Positions 1 through 5,502 of a stretch of 7,207 nt of DNA are shown in pieces. The position numbers were made by a program, and so were the translations under genes. Positions within the stretch are counted from its first letter, which is position 1, and the number at the start of each line of letters is the position of its first letter. Under the pieces are notes generated by a model. That model was not told the DNA's origin and searched no databases. It saw only the letters and a list, made by a program, of their open reading frames with translations. The DNA comes from Nitrospirota bacterium (GTDB taxonomy: Bacteria; Nitrospirota; 9FT-COMBO-42-15; HDB-SIOI813), in contig JACROQ010000005.1 of the NCBI GenBank assembly GCA_016214375.1, positions 1 through 7,207 of the forward strand. Reading direction: 5' to 3'.

Positions 1-371
1 GCAAACACATCCTTGATACTGGCGGCAGGGATATAGTTGGCAAAAAAACCGAATTGTTTCATCGCGGCAAGATGCGTAAATGTGGCCTTGGGCCCAAAAT
101 AGGCCACCCGGAGGGGCTGCTCCAGGGACAGGGAGGCCGACATGATCTCCCTGAACACGACCCTGAGGGCCTCTGTGGGAAACGGGCCTTTGTTCTCCCT
201 CTCCAGCCTTTCGTATACCGCCCTCTCCCTCTGCGGAACATGGGCCGCCAGTTTTTCTTCTTTCTTTATCTTGCCAATATCGATGGCAATCCTTGCCCGT
301 TCGTTTAGAAGTCTCAGGATTTCCAGATCAATCTTGTCTATCTCCTGACGTAATTTCTCTAATTCTTTCAT
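1..371 (-). CDS. pheA: Bifunctional chorismate mutase/prephenate dehydratase (P-protein), N-terminal part, cut by the window edge
   Basis: This is the first 123 codons of an AroQ-type chorismate mutase fused to prephenate dehydratase, which converts chorismate to prephenate and then phenylpyruvate for phenylalanine synthesis in the cytoplasm. Residues 1-85 form the helical mutase domain. By alignment with the E. coli P-protein, R8, R25, K36, R48 and E49 match the active-site R11, R28, K39, R51 and E52, and E75 sits where E. coli has Q88. The dehydratase domain starts near residue 88 with VAYFGPKATFTHLAA, the usual VAYxGPxGTFSHxA opening but with GPKAT where GPEGT is usual. The ATG at 371 has a good ribosome site (AGAGGG at 379-384, 7-base spacer). 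The rest, including the ACT regulatory domain expected for feedback by phenylalanine, lies outside the window. It follows ruvB with a gap of about 148 bases on the same strand. Confidence 0.93.
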   Translation of the reverse strand, partial: MKELEKLRQEIDKIDLEILRLLNERARIAIDIGKIKKEEKLAAHVPQRERAVYERLERENKGPFPTEALRVVFREIMSASLSLEQPLRVAYFGPKATFTHLAAMKQFGFFANYIPAASIKDVF

Positions 372-378
372 CTGAAAA

Positions 379-384
379 CCCTCT
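379..384 (-). promoter_or_regulatory. Ribosome binding site of pheA
   Basis: AGAGGG on the minus strand lies 7 bases before the ATG at 371. It supports that ATG as the start. Confidence 0.6.
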
Positions 385-390
385 AAGTAT

Positions 391-411
391 CCGTCATTCC
401 CACGAAACTTG
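391..411. repeat. Fragment resembling a dispersed GTCATTCCCGCGAAA-type repeat
   Basis: The plus strand reads ccgtcattcccacgaaactt. It resembles one arm of the GTCATTCCCGCGAAAGCGGGAAT palindromes that are dispersed between genes in many bacterial genomes. The second arm is not visible, so this would be a half copy. It lies 20 bases before the pheA start codon. The rest of the ruvB-pheA gap (372-519) shows no gene or convincing terminator, only an imperfect tandem of GGCGGGCA near 463-480. Confidence 0.35.
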
Positions 412-519
412 TCCCTATTTTATTGGGGCATGATAGCGTATTCTGTTCGGCTTTGCAACAATGGCGGGCAACGGCGGGCACTCGGACAACTACACCTTCG
501 GCTCACTGCGATCTGCGAC

Positions 520-1542
520 CTATAACAATCTCTCCTGCTCTTCTCTCCCCGGCATGGATATGCCAAAGTGCTTGTAGGCATTGGGGGTGGCCAGGCGTCC
601 CCGCGGGGTGCGGCTCAGGAAACCCTCCTGGATTAAGAAGGGCTCGTAGACATCTTCAATGGTGTCCTTATCCTCGCTGATAGCGGCGGCGATAGTCTCC
701 ACACCCACCGGTCCGCCATTGAACTTTTCGATAATGGTGAGCAGGAGCTTTCTGTCCATCATGTCAAAACCCCGTTCATCAATCTCCAGCATGTTGAGCG
801 CCTTTATGGCGACCTCCCCTGTAATGACCCCGTCTGCCATGATCTGCGCATAATCCCGTGCCCGTCTCAGCAGACGGTTCGCGATCCTCGGCGTCCCCCT
901 TGAACGCCCGGAAATCTCACTGGCCCCCTTCTCATCCAGTGGGGTATTCATGATCTTTGCGGAACGTCTCAATATCTTTCTAAGTTCTTCAGGTTTATAG
1001 AAGTCAAGCCGTATGATGATGCCGAACCGGTCCCGCAGCGGAGAGGTAAGCAGGCCGGTCCTCGTGGTCGCCCCAATCAATGTGAAATGGGGTATATCTA
1101 ATCTGATCGTCCTTGCCCCCGGCCCCTGTCCGATAATAATGTCGATCTTGTAGTCCTCCATAGCGGGATAGAGGACCTCCTCGATGGCGGGATTCAGCCT
1201 GTGGATCTCGTCTATAAACAGCACCTCCTGCCTCTGGAGGTTCGTCAGGATCGCCGCCAGATCCCCCTGGCGTTCTACGGCCGGACCGGATGTTGACTTG
1301 ATACCCACCCCCAGCTCTTTTGCAATGATATAGGCCAGCGTTGTCTTCCCGAGACCCGGAGGACCATAGAAGAGGACATGATCCAATGCCTCCAGACGCC
1401 TCTTGGCCGCTTCAATAAAGATATGAAGGTTTTCTTTGATCTTATCCTGTCCAATATATTCAGCCAATGTCTCAGGACGCAGACTCGCCTCATATCTCTT
1501 TTCCTCTTCATCTAATTGGGATGTGAATATGCGATCCGGCAT
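520..1542 (-). CDS. ruvB: Holliday junction branch migration ATPase RuvB
   Basis: RuvB is the AAA+ motor that, as hexamers loaded by RuvA, pumps DNA through Holliday junctions during recombination and fork repair. The 340-residue product has the full family length. Visible are Walker A GPPGLGKTT (60-68), Walker B with DEIH (111-114), sensor 1 GATTR (157-161), the SPLRDRFG segment (167-174) that carries the arginine finger in characterised RuvB, sensor 2 around RGTPRIANRLLRR (215-227), and a C-terminal winged-helix region ending RTPRGRLATPNAYKHFGI. No key residue is missing. The ATG at 1542 lies 15 bases after the stop of the broken ruvA, with only a weak ribosome site (TTTGAG), so translation may normally be coupled to ruvA. 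That coupling would be changed by the ruvA frameshift. Confidence 0.97.
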   Translation of the reverse strand: MPDRIFTSQLDEEEKRYEASLRPETLAEYIGQDKIKENLHIFIEAAKRRLEALDHVLFYGPPGLGKTTLAYIIAKELGVGIKSTSGPAVERQGDLAAILTNLQRQEVLFIDEIHRLNPAIEEVLYPAMEDYKIDIIIGQGPGARTIRLDIPHFTLIGATTRTGLLTSPLRDRFGIIIRLDFYKPEELRKILRRSAKIMNTPLDEKGASEISGRSRGTPRIANRLLRRARDYAQIMADGVITGEVAIKALNMLEIDERGFDMMDRKLLLTIIEKFNGGPVGVETIAAAISEDKDTIEDVYEPFLIQEGFLSRTPRGRLATPNAYKHFGISMPGREEQERLL

Positions 1543-1557
1543 GTTATAATCTCAAAG

Positions 1558-1951
1558 TTATCCTTGGCCCTTTGCCAGCTTTTTTAACGCCTCTCTCAAA
1601 AGCTCCTCAAGGGACATCTCCTGAAATGCCTCTCCAGCCACACGAATGGCCTCATGGGCCTGCACCCTCGGATACCCGAGATTCATCAGTGCAGAGAGTG
1701 CATCGGTTGCAATCTTTGTATCTATCCCCCTTTTTTCCTGCAGTGAACTTAGGGGGACAAGCTTTTCCTTCCGCTCTAACCCTCTCCTGGCCCCTGTCTT
1801 TCTCCGTGTGCAGCATTACCTCTTCCTGATGCGAAGGGAGCTTTGGGAATGTGGAAAGGGGGATAAAGACCTTATACCCCACGCCGTGGACATCAATGAC
1901 CGTATATTGCGGGGTCTTAATAAGAAGATGACCACGAAGAAGGGCTATCAT
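1558..1951 (-). pseudogene. ruvA: Holliday junction DNA-binding protein RuvA, broken by an internal out-of-frame deletion
   Basis: RuvA normally is a protein of about 200 residues that holds the Holliday junction and recruits RuvB. From the ATG at 1951 the first 50 codons give a clear domain I: MIALLRGHLL, VIDVHGVGYKVFIPLSTF, EEVMLHT. At about 1795-1815 the homology jumps to KTGARRGLERKEKL, the segment just after the second helix-hairpin-helix, and this is in another frame. That frame continues through the linker (LVPLSSLQEKRG) into a good domain III (ATDALSALMNLGYPRVQAHEAI, then SLEELLREALKKLAKGQG) and stops at 1558. Missing are about 65-70 codons, including both helix-hairpin-helix motifs of domain II. 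Read straight through, the first frame stays open to about 1652 with a non-homologous tail. Function is very unlikely if the sequence is correct. No good ribosome site is seen before 1951, where a short repeat lies instead. Confidence is for the identity and the break. Confidence 0.9.
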
Positions 1952-1970
1952 ATTTCGCTTCGCTCAATGC
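1952..1970. repeat. Short repeat of the TTCGCTnnGCTCA type upstream of ruvA
   Basis: The plus strand reads ttcgcttcgctcaatgc just before the ruvA start codon. It shares TTCGCTnnGCTCA with the copy at 4299-4319 before mglA. It fills the position where a ribosome binding site for ruvA would be expected. Confidence 0.4.
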
Positions 1971-1981
1971 AAGCACTGTAG

Positions 1982-1993
1982 TTTTAATTAAAA
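1982..1993. promoter_or_regulatory. AT-only 12-base palindrome between ruvC and ruvA
   Basis: TTTTAATTAAAA is a perfect palindrome in the 62-base gap between the ruvC stop and the ruvA start. It could belong to an internal promoter for ruvAB, but I see no convincing -35/-10 pair next to it. Confidence 0.2.
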
Positions 1994-2013
1994 ATCTCAG
2001 AGTTACGCATACC

Positions 2014-2496
2014 TTATTTCTGTACGGCTACCTTCCTGTGAAGATGGCATATCGCCGCAGCAATCGCATCTGCGGCATGGTGAGAGTCGACCGGTTTATC
2101 CATCTTCAGGATCTGACCTACCATATGCTGTACCTGCTCTTTCGTAGCAGCGCCGTAACCGACTACCGCAAGCTTTATCTCTAACGGGGCATACTCGAAT
2201 ACAGGGATCACGGCATTCGTGGCGGCCAGCATGATGACTCCATTCACCTGTGCCAATTTGACCACGGTCTGGACATTCCTGGAATAAAACCCCTTTTCGA
2301 TGATAACGATATCAGGCTTATAGGTCTGGATAAGCTTATTGATCTCCGTATAGATCCATTGAAGACGCCTGCACATATCCGCCTTCTGAGGAGGATTAAT
2401 ATTGCCGGAAGTAATGTGAAAGAGGTGGTTATCTTTTTCATCTACCAGACCAAAGCCTGTGACAATAGTTCCAGGGTCTACGCCCAATGCCCGCAT
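2014..2496 (-). CDS. ruvC: Crossover junction endodeoxyribonuclease RuvC
   Basis: RuvC is the dimeric, RNase H-fold nuclease that cuts Holliday junctions symmetrically after RuvAB migration. The product is 160 residues, within the family range. Acidic residues sit at the expected places: D7 in GVDPG, E67 in VIIEKGF, and D143 in SHHAADA. The position of E. coli D138 is H140 here, as in Thermus thermophilus RuvC, where a histidine serves in the active site. FxxxN and VFEYAPLEIK segments typical of the family are also present. I choose the ATG at 2496 rather than the in-frame GTG at 2502, because GAGGAG at 2502-2507 gives a 5-base spacer to the ATG and would overlap the GTG. The start lies 13 bases after the yebC stop, so the two genes are almost certainly co-transcribed. 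Confidence 0.96.
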   Translation of the reverse strand: MRALGVDPGTIVTGFGLVDEKDNHLFHITSGNINPPQKADMCRRLQWIYTEINKLIQTYKPDIVIIEKGFYSRNVQTVVKLAQVNGVIMLAATNAVIPVFEYAPLEIKLAVVGYGAATKEQVQHMVGQILKMDKPVDSHHAADAIAAAICHLHRKVAVQK

Positions 2497-2501
2497 TGCC
2501 A

Positions 2502-2507
2502 CTCCTC
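2502..2507 (-). promoter_or_regulatory. Ribosome binding site that sets the ruvC start
   Basis: GAGGAG on the minus strand, 5 bases before the ATG at 2496, lies in the 13-base gap after the yebC stop. It argues against the upstream in-frame GTG at 2502. Confidence 0.7.
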
Positions 2508-2509
2508 GT

Positions 2510-3259
2510 TCACCGTCCCATCTTTTCTATCACTTCATCTCTTACATTAAAATTGGCATAGACGTTCTGCACGTCATCATGGTCTTCAAGGAGCTCAATC
2601 AACCTTAAGACCTGCTCTGTAACCTTGTCATCAAGATCTATATAATTTTGCGGCAGCATCGTGACCTCTGATGCTGCGATCGGTATACCCGCCTTTTCAA
2701 TTGCCCCTTTTACCACCTCCAAATCCCCGGGGGCCGTGATCACCTCAAAGTTATTCCCATCCTTTCTCATGTCCTCTGCCCCGGCTTCCAACACCAGGGC
2801 CATCAAGTTATCCTCTCCTGTTTTTCCGCCTTCAACAACGATATACCCTTTTTTATCAAACATCCATGAGACGCACCCCGCCTCACCCATGTTCCCGCCA
2901 TGCTTGCTCAATAGATGTCTGATCTCCGGGACAGTCCGGTTTTTGTTGTCCGTCATGATCGATATTAAAAGGGCTGTCCCTCCGGGACCATATCCTTCAA
3001 ATACAGCCTCTTCATACGTGACCCCCGGCAGCTCTCCTGTCCCTTTCTGTATGGCCTTCTTGATGTTATCCGCCGGCGTGTTTGCCTCTTTGGCCTTTAA
3101 GATAACTGCCCGCAGTCTCGGGTTCCCGGCAGGGTCTCCCCCCCCAATCCTTGCCGCCACTGTGATCTCTTTGAGGACCTTTGTAAATATCTTCCCACGC
3201 TTTGCATCTATGGCCATCTTTTTATGTTTCGTTGTAGCCCATTTTGAATGACCAGACAT
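2510..3259 (-). CDS. yebC: YebC/PmpR family protein (TACO1-like translation or transcription factor)
   Basis: The 249-residue product has the length and sequence of the YebC family. It opens with MSGHSKWATTKHKKMAIDAK and continues RGKIFTK (22-28), then has GGGDPAGNPRLR, the NIKKAIQKGTGE segment, YEGYGPGG-like FEGYGPGG, and the HGGNMGEAGCVSWMFDKKG region, all typical of the family. Members have been described as DNA-binding regulators (PmpR-like) and, more recently, as factors that help ribosomes through difficult peptide stretches, like mitochondrial TACO1. Which role applies here cannot be told from sequence. The ATG at 3259 has a strong ribosome site, GGAGGA at 3265-3270, with a 5-base spacer. 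Placement directly upstream of ruvC-ruvA-ruvB is a common bacterial arrangement. Confidence 0.96.
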   Translation of the reverse strand: MSGHSKWATTKHKKMAIDAKRGKIFTKVLKEITVAARIGGGDPAGNPRLRAVILKAKEANTPADNIKKAIQKGTGELPGVTYEEAVFEGYGPGGTALLISIMTDNKNRTVPEIRHLLSKHGGNMGEAGCVSWMFDKKGYIVVEGGKTGEDNLMALVLEAGAEDMRKDGNNFEVITAPGDLEVVKGAIEKAGIPIAASEVTMLPQNYIDLDDKVTEQVLRLIELLEDHDDVQNVYANFNVRDEVIEKMGR

Positions 3260-3264
3260 ATTAT

Positions 3265-3270
3265 TCCTCC
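3265..3270 (-). promoter_or_regulatory. Strong ribosome binding site of yebC
   Basis: GGAGGA on the minus strand, 5 bases before the ATG at 3259. It is the best ribosome site in the window and suggests high translation of yebC compared with its neighbours. Confidence 0.7.
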
Positions 3271-3298
3271 ATGGTTAAGTCATAGTTAGTAAATGCCG

Positions 3299-3326
3299 TT
3301 CACTATTCACCATTCACCATTCACTC
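3299..3326. repeat. Four-unit heptamer tandem repeat (TTCACYM) at the mglA-yebC junction
   Basis: The plus strand has four consecutive 7-base units: TTCACTA, TTCACCA, TTCACCA, TTCACTC. The minus strand reads TGAATGG-type units, and the TGA of the last unit (3321-3323) is the stop codon of the mglA-like gene. The array therefore starts at the end of the reading frame and fills part of the 61-base gap before yebC. Heptamer arrays of this kind are common between genes in some bacterial genomes. Function is unknown. Confidence 0.75.
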
Positions 3327-4286
3327 CTTTTCCACGTCTATCTCCTTAGGCTCAAAATCTGAGATCGCGATCTCCTTGACCTTGAGCTTACCCCCTTCTT
3401 TGAAAGTCACAACCCTGAGTTTGACATTCAATGCCACATTAAAGATCCCTTCCATAACCGTCTCCGTAATCTTCGAGACCTCGGGAACCGGCTTCCCCAG
3501 CTCGACACTCTCCATATCTGCCGGTTTCATATGCCCCTTTGGGTATCCGCTGTCTGACAGTCCTTCCCTGCCTCCCTCCTGTACCCAGCTCCTTAAGTCC
3601 TCTGCATTCTCCCGCGGCATCTCAACCTCGACCGCCGAAGGGGACATTGGCATCAACGGCTCCGGCTGTACCGGTGTCCTCTTCCTGGGCCGTCCTGTCT
3701 CGATCATCTCCCTCAAATCCGCCAGTACCAGTCTGCTTACAGCCGTTAGTGTCTCCAGGACACCCTCACCGGTCGCTGCAGAGGCGGGAAAAGAGGGGAC
3801 ACCCCTTGTATTGAGGGCCTTGTTCAGCGCCTCAGCAGGAAGGGTATGGGGAAGGTCTTTCTTATTATATTGGATCACAAAGGGAAAATCGTCTAAATTG
3901 ATGCTGTGATCCGCAAGATTTCTCCTCAGGTTGTTTATACTTTCAAGATTGGAATCCATCATATCCTCCTGCGAGTCTGCAACAAAGACAACGCCGTCAG
4001 CGCCCTTGAGCACAAGCTTTCTTGTAGCGTTATAGAATACCTGGCCAGGAACCGTATACAGATGAAAACGAATCTTATATCCTTTTATCTCACCCGCATC
4101 CAAGGGGAAAAAATCAAAAAACAGTGTCCTGTCCCCATAGGTAGGAAGCGTAATCAGTTTACCCTTCTTCTCAGGCATGATCTTTTCATAAACGTGTTTT
4201 ATATTGGTTGTCTTGCCGGAAAGACCGGGACCATAGTACACGATCTTTGCGTTTATTTCTCTTGAGGTATAGTTGAATAATGCCAT
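3321..4286 (-). CDS. MglA-family small Ras-like GTPase with a C-terminal extension
   Basis: Residues 1 to about 195 match MglA, the GTPase that sets cell polarity and motility in Myxococcus. They start with MALFNYTSREINAKIVYYG and carry the P-loop GPGLSGKT (19-26), an RTLFFDFFPL segment (53-62), the MglA-specific switch motif TVPGQ (78-82, with Thr where Ras has Asp), NKKD for guanine recognition (141-144) and an SAATGEG segment near the G5 position. MglA itself is about 195 residues. This product has 321, the extra part being a basic, proline-rich linker (RPRKRTPVQPEP) and a C-terminal region of about 65 residues with predicted beta strands (LRVVTFKEGGKLKVKEIAI). I chose the ATG at 4286 because family homology begins there. 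The frame is open to 4331, but the added 15 codons come from repeat sequence. No MglB (roadblock) gene adjoins it. Target and role are unknown; a cytoplasmic switch is inferred. Confidence 0.9.
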   Translation of the reverse strand: MALFNYTSREINAKIVYYGPGLSGKTTNIKHVYEKIMPEKKGKLITLPTYGDRTLFFDFFPLDAGEIKGYKIRFHLYTVPGQVFYNATRKLVLKGADGVVFVADSQEDMMDSNLESINNLRRNLADHSINLDDFPFVIQYNKKDLPHTLPAEALNKALNTRGVPSFPASAATGEGVLETLTAVSRLVLADLREMIETGRPRKRTPVQPEPLMPMSPSAVEVEMPRENAEDLRSWVQEGGREGLSDSGYPKGHMKPADMESVELGKPVPEVSKITETVMEGIFNVALNVKLRVVTFKEGGKLKVKEIAISDFEPKEIDVEKE

Positions 4287-4297
4287 AAATAATAAGA

Positions 4298-4320
4298 GAC
4301 CCTTCGCTATGCTCAGGGTA
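4298..4320. repeat. Short dispersed-type repeat upstream of the mglA-like gene
   Basis: The plus strand reads gacccttcgctatgctcagggt, with ACCCT/AGGGT arms around TTCGCTATGCTC. It resembles CCTTCGCTnnGCTCAGG repeats dispersed in many bacterial genomes and shares its core with the sequence at 1952-1970. It lies just upstream of the ATG at 4286, directly next to the large inverted repeat at 4319-4364. Confidence 0.5.
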
Positions 4321-4364
4321 ACTGCGGCCATAAAGGTATTAAACTTTACTTATGGCCGCAGTTA
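4319..4364. repeat. Perfect 15-bp inverted repeat between panE and the mglA-like gene
   Basis: The arms TAACTGCGGCCATAA (4319-4333) and TTATGGCCGCAGTTA (4350-4364) are exact reverse complements with a 16-base loop. An RNA from either strand would form a strong hairpin. No run of U follows it in either direction (the minus-strand T run lies before the hairpin), so a classical intrinsic terminator is not supported. It might be a processing or attenuation hairpin in the panE-mglA transcript, or the remnant of a small palindromic element. Confidence 0.65.
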
Positions 4365-4388
4365 TTCTTACAAAAAACAGGAGGGGTG

Positions 4389-5309
4389 TCAACTCAACTT
4401 GCCGGGCCGGCAGGAAATGGCCTTAACAAGTGACATAATCGTGCCATTTACCGGAACCGGGACACCCAGTCTGACACCCTCTCTGCATACATAACCATTA
4501 AAGTAGTCAATCTCTGTAGACTTCCCTCTCACAAAATCCTCGTACATGGAGGTATGGAAACCGCGCAACTTCTGTGTGACGGCGATATGTTCATCCATCA
4601 GATCTGCTGAAAGCATGATCCCCTTCCTCTCTGCCACGGACCTGATCTCGTTAAACAGGCCATGGGCAATCTCTAAGGCATCCTTTGAATCCAGGATATA
4701 GTCAATCGGACCATTAAGAATGACTGTGAGGGGATTAAATACGGCATTCCAGCATAGCTTTTGCCACTTTGCCTTATAGATATCACGGGAGGATTTTGCC
4801 GGTACACCTGCATCTTTAAACATCTTAACGACAGTCTGCAACCGCTCACTCTCACTCCCGTCAAGCTCTCCAATGCTTAAAGACCCGGCCCCCTGATGCA
4901 AGATAACCCCTGGCTCTTCTGACTTAGCCCCTATGAAGGCGATCCCCCCCAGCACAAGGGCGTGGGGGAACCGCTTCAGGATATCCTCTTCGCTGTCAAC
5001 CCCATTTTGCAGTGGAAGTATGACACTATCTTCTTTAATAATAGGTTGAAGGGCATTGAGCGCGGACTCTGTATCATACCGCTTAACCGCGATGATGATG
5101 AGGTCACAGGGGGTTAGCTCTTCCGGACTTGTAGATACCTTGGGGTGGATTGTCCATACCTCACCCTTACTCTTTACAATCAGCCCCTTTTTTTGAATGA
5201 TTGGAAGACTTCTCGGGGTGACAAGATAAGAAACATGCAGCCCTGCCCTTGCCAAACAAGCGCCATAATAGCCGCCCACAGCCCCGGCACCCACAATCAA
5301 AATGTTCAT
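4389..5309 (-). CDS. panE: 2-dehydropantoate 2-reductase (ketopantoate reductase family)
   Basis: The 306-residue product matches the ketopantoate reductase family, which reduces 2-dehydropantoate to pantoate with NADPH in the pantothenate/coenzyme A pathway. An N-terminal Rossmann fold shows GAGAVG (7-12), with K76 in AVKRYDT and N102 in LQNGV. The C-terminal helical domain has K184 in KWQKLCWNAVFNP, matching catalytic K176 of E. coli PanE, N188, and E266 in KSTEIDYFNG, matching E256. The set of catalytic residues is complete. The family has many paralogues acting on other 2-oxoacids, so the exact substrate is likely but not proven. No other pan gene is visible. I use the ATG at 5309 rather than the TTG one codon earlier. 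It is the first gene of the minus-strand train and divergent from the GGDEF gene. Confidence 0.88.
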   Translation of the reverse strand: MNILIVGAGAVGGYYGACLARAGLHVSYLVTPRSLPIIQKKGLIVKSKGEVWTIHPKVSTSPEELTPCDLIIIAVKRYDTESALNALQPIIKEDSVILPLQNGVDSEEDILKRFPHALVLGGIAFIGAKSEEPGVILHQGAGSLSIGELDGSESERLQTVVKMFKDAGVPAKSSRDIYKAKWQKLCWNAVFNPLTVILNGPIDYILDSKDALEIAHGLFNEIRSVAERKGIMLSADLMDEHIAVTQKLRGFHTSMYEDFVRGKSTEIDYFNGYVCREGVRLGVPVPVNGTIMSLVKAISCRPGKLS

Positions 5310-5364
5310 CAATCTACCCCATCAATCTGCTTTATTTGGCTGCCTCATTTGGCCGACACATTCT

Positions 5365-5393
5365 ATCATAACAGCATCACTTTATGTATTCCA
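5365..5393 (-). promoter_or_regulatory. Possible promoter of panE and the downstream train
   Basis: On the minus strand, TGGAAT (5388-5393) and TATGAT (5365-5370) are separated by 17 bases. The -10 is good and the -35 is weak. It lies about 56 bases before the panE ATG in the 193-base gap between two divergent genes. That gap also has a run of nine T (5394-5402) and a 7-base inverted repeat TATGTAT/ATACATA (5383-5389 and 5420-5426) that could be an operator. Confidence 0.3.
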
Positions 5394-5502
5394 TTTTTTT
5401 TTCCGAAGATAGGTATGCGATACATAATATTAAGATTAAATTCCTACCAGAAAAGCAGGGACGCCATTCTGGCAAAAACCATCTTCAACTCATCAGCCAT
5501 AA

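Noticed and set aside
1652..1800. The tail of the open ruvA frame as a new C-terminal domain (four cysteines in RYKDCNRCTLCTDE)
   Set aside because: The same DNA in another frame gives a good RuvA domain III, so the cysteine-rich tail is an out-of-frame artefact.
1646..1981. 111-codon plus-strand frame opposite ruvA
   Set aside because: It is antisense to the recognisable RuvA pieces, with no homology or ribosome site.
2661..3251. 196-codon open frame on the plus strand
   Set aside because: It is a shadow of yebC, which is strongly conserved on the minus strand. The translation resembles nothing.
3299..3326. Heptamer array as a CRISPR
   Set aside because: The units are 7 bases long and contiguous, with no spacers and no cas genes.
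4287..4331. Upstream extension of the mglA-like gene by 15 codons to an ATG at 4331
   Set aside because: The added residues come from the inverted repeat and the short repeat. MglA homology starts at the ATG at 4286.
4319..4364. Inverted repeat as an intrinsic terminator
   Set aside because: No U run follows the hairpin on either strand.
5310..5312. TTG start for panE one codon before the ATG
   Set aside because: The ATG at 5309 starts the conserved MNILIVGAG sequence, and nothing favours the TTG.
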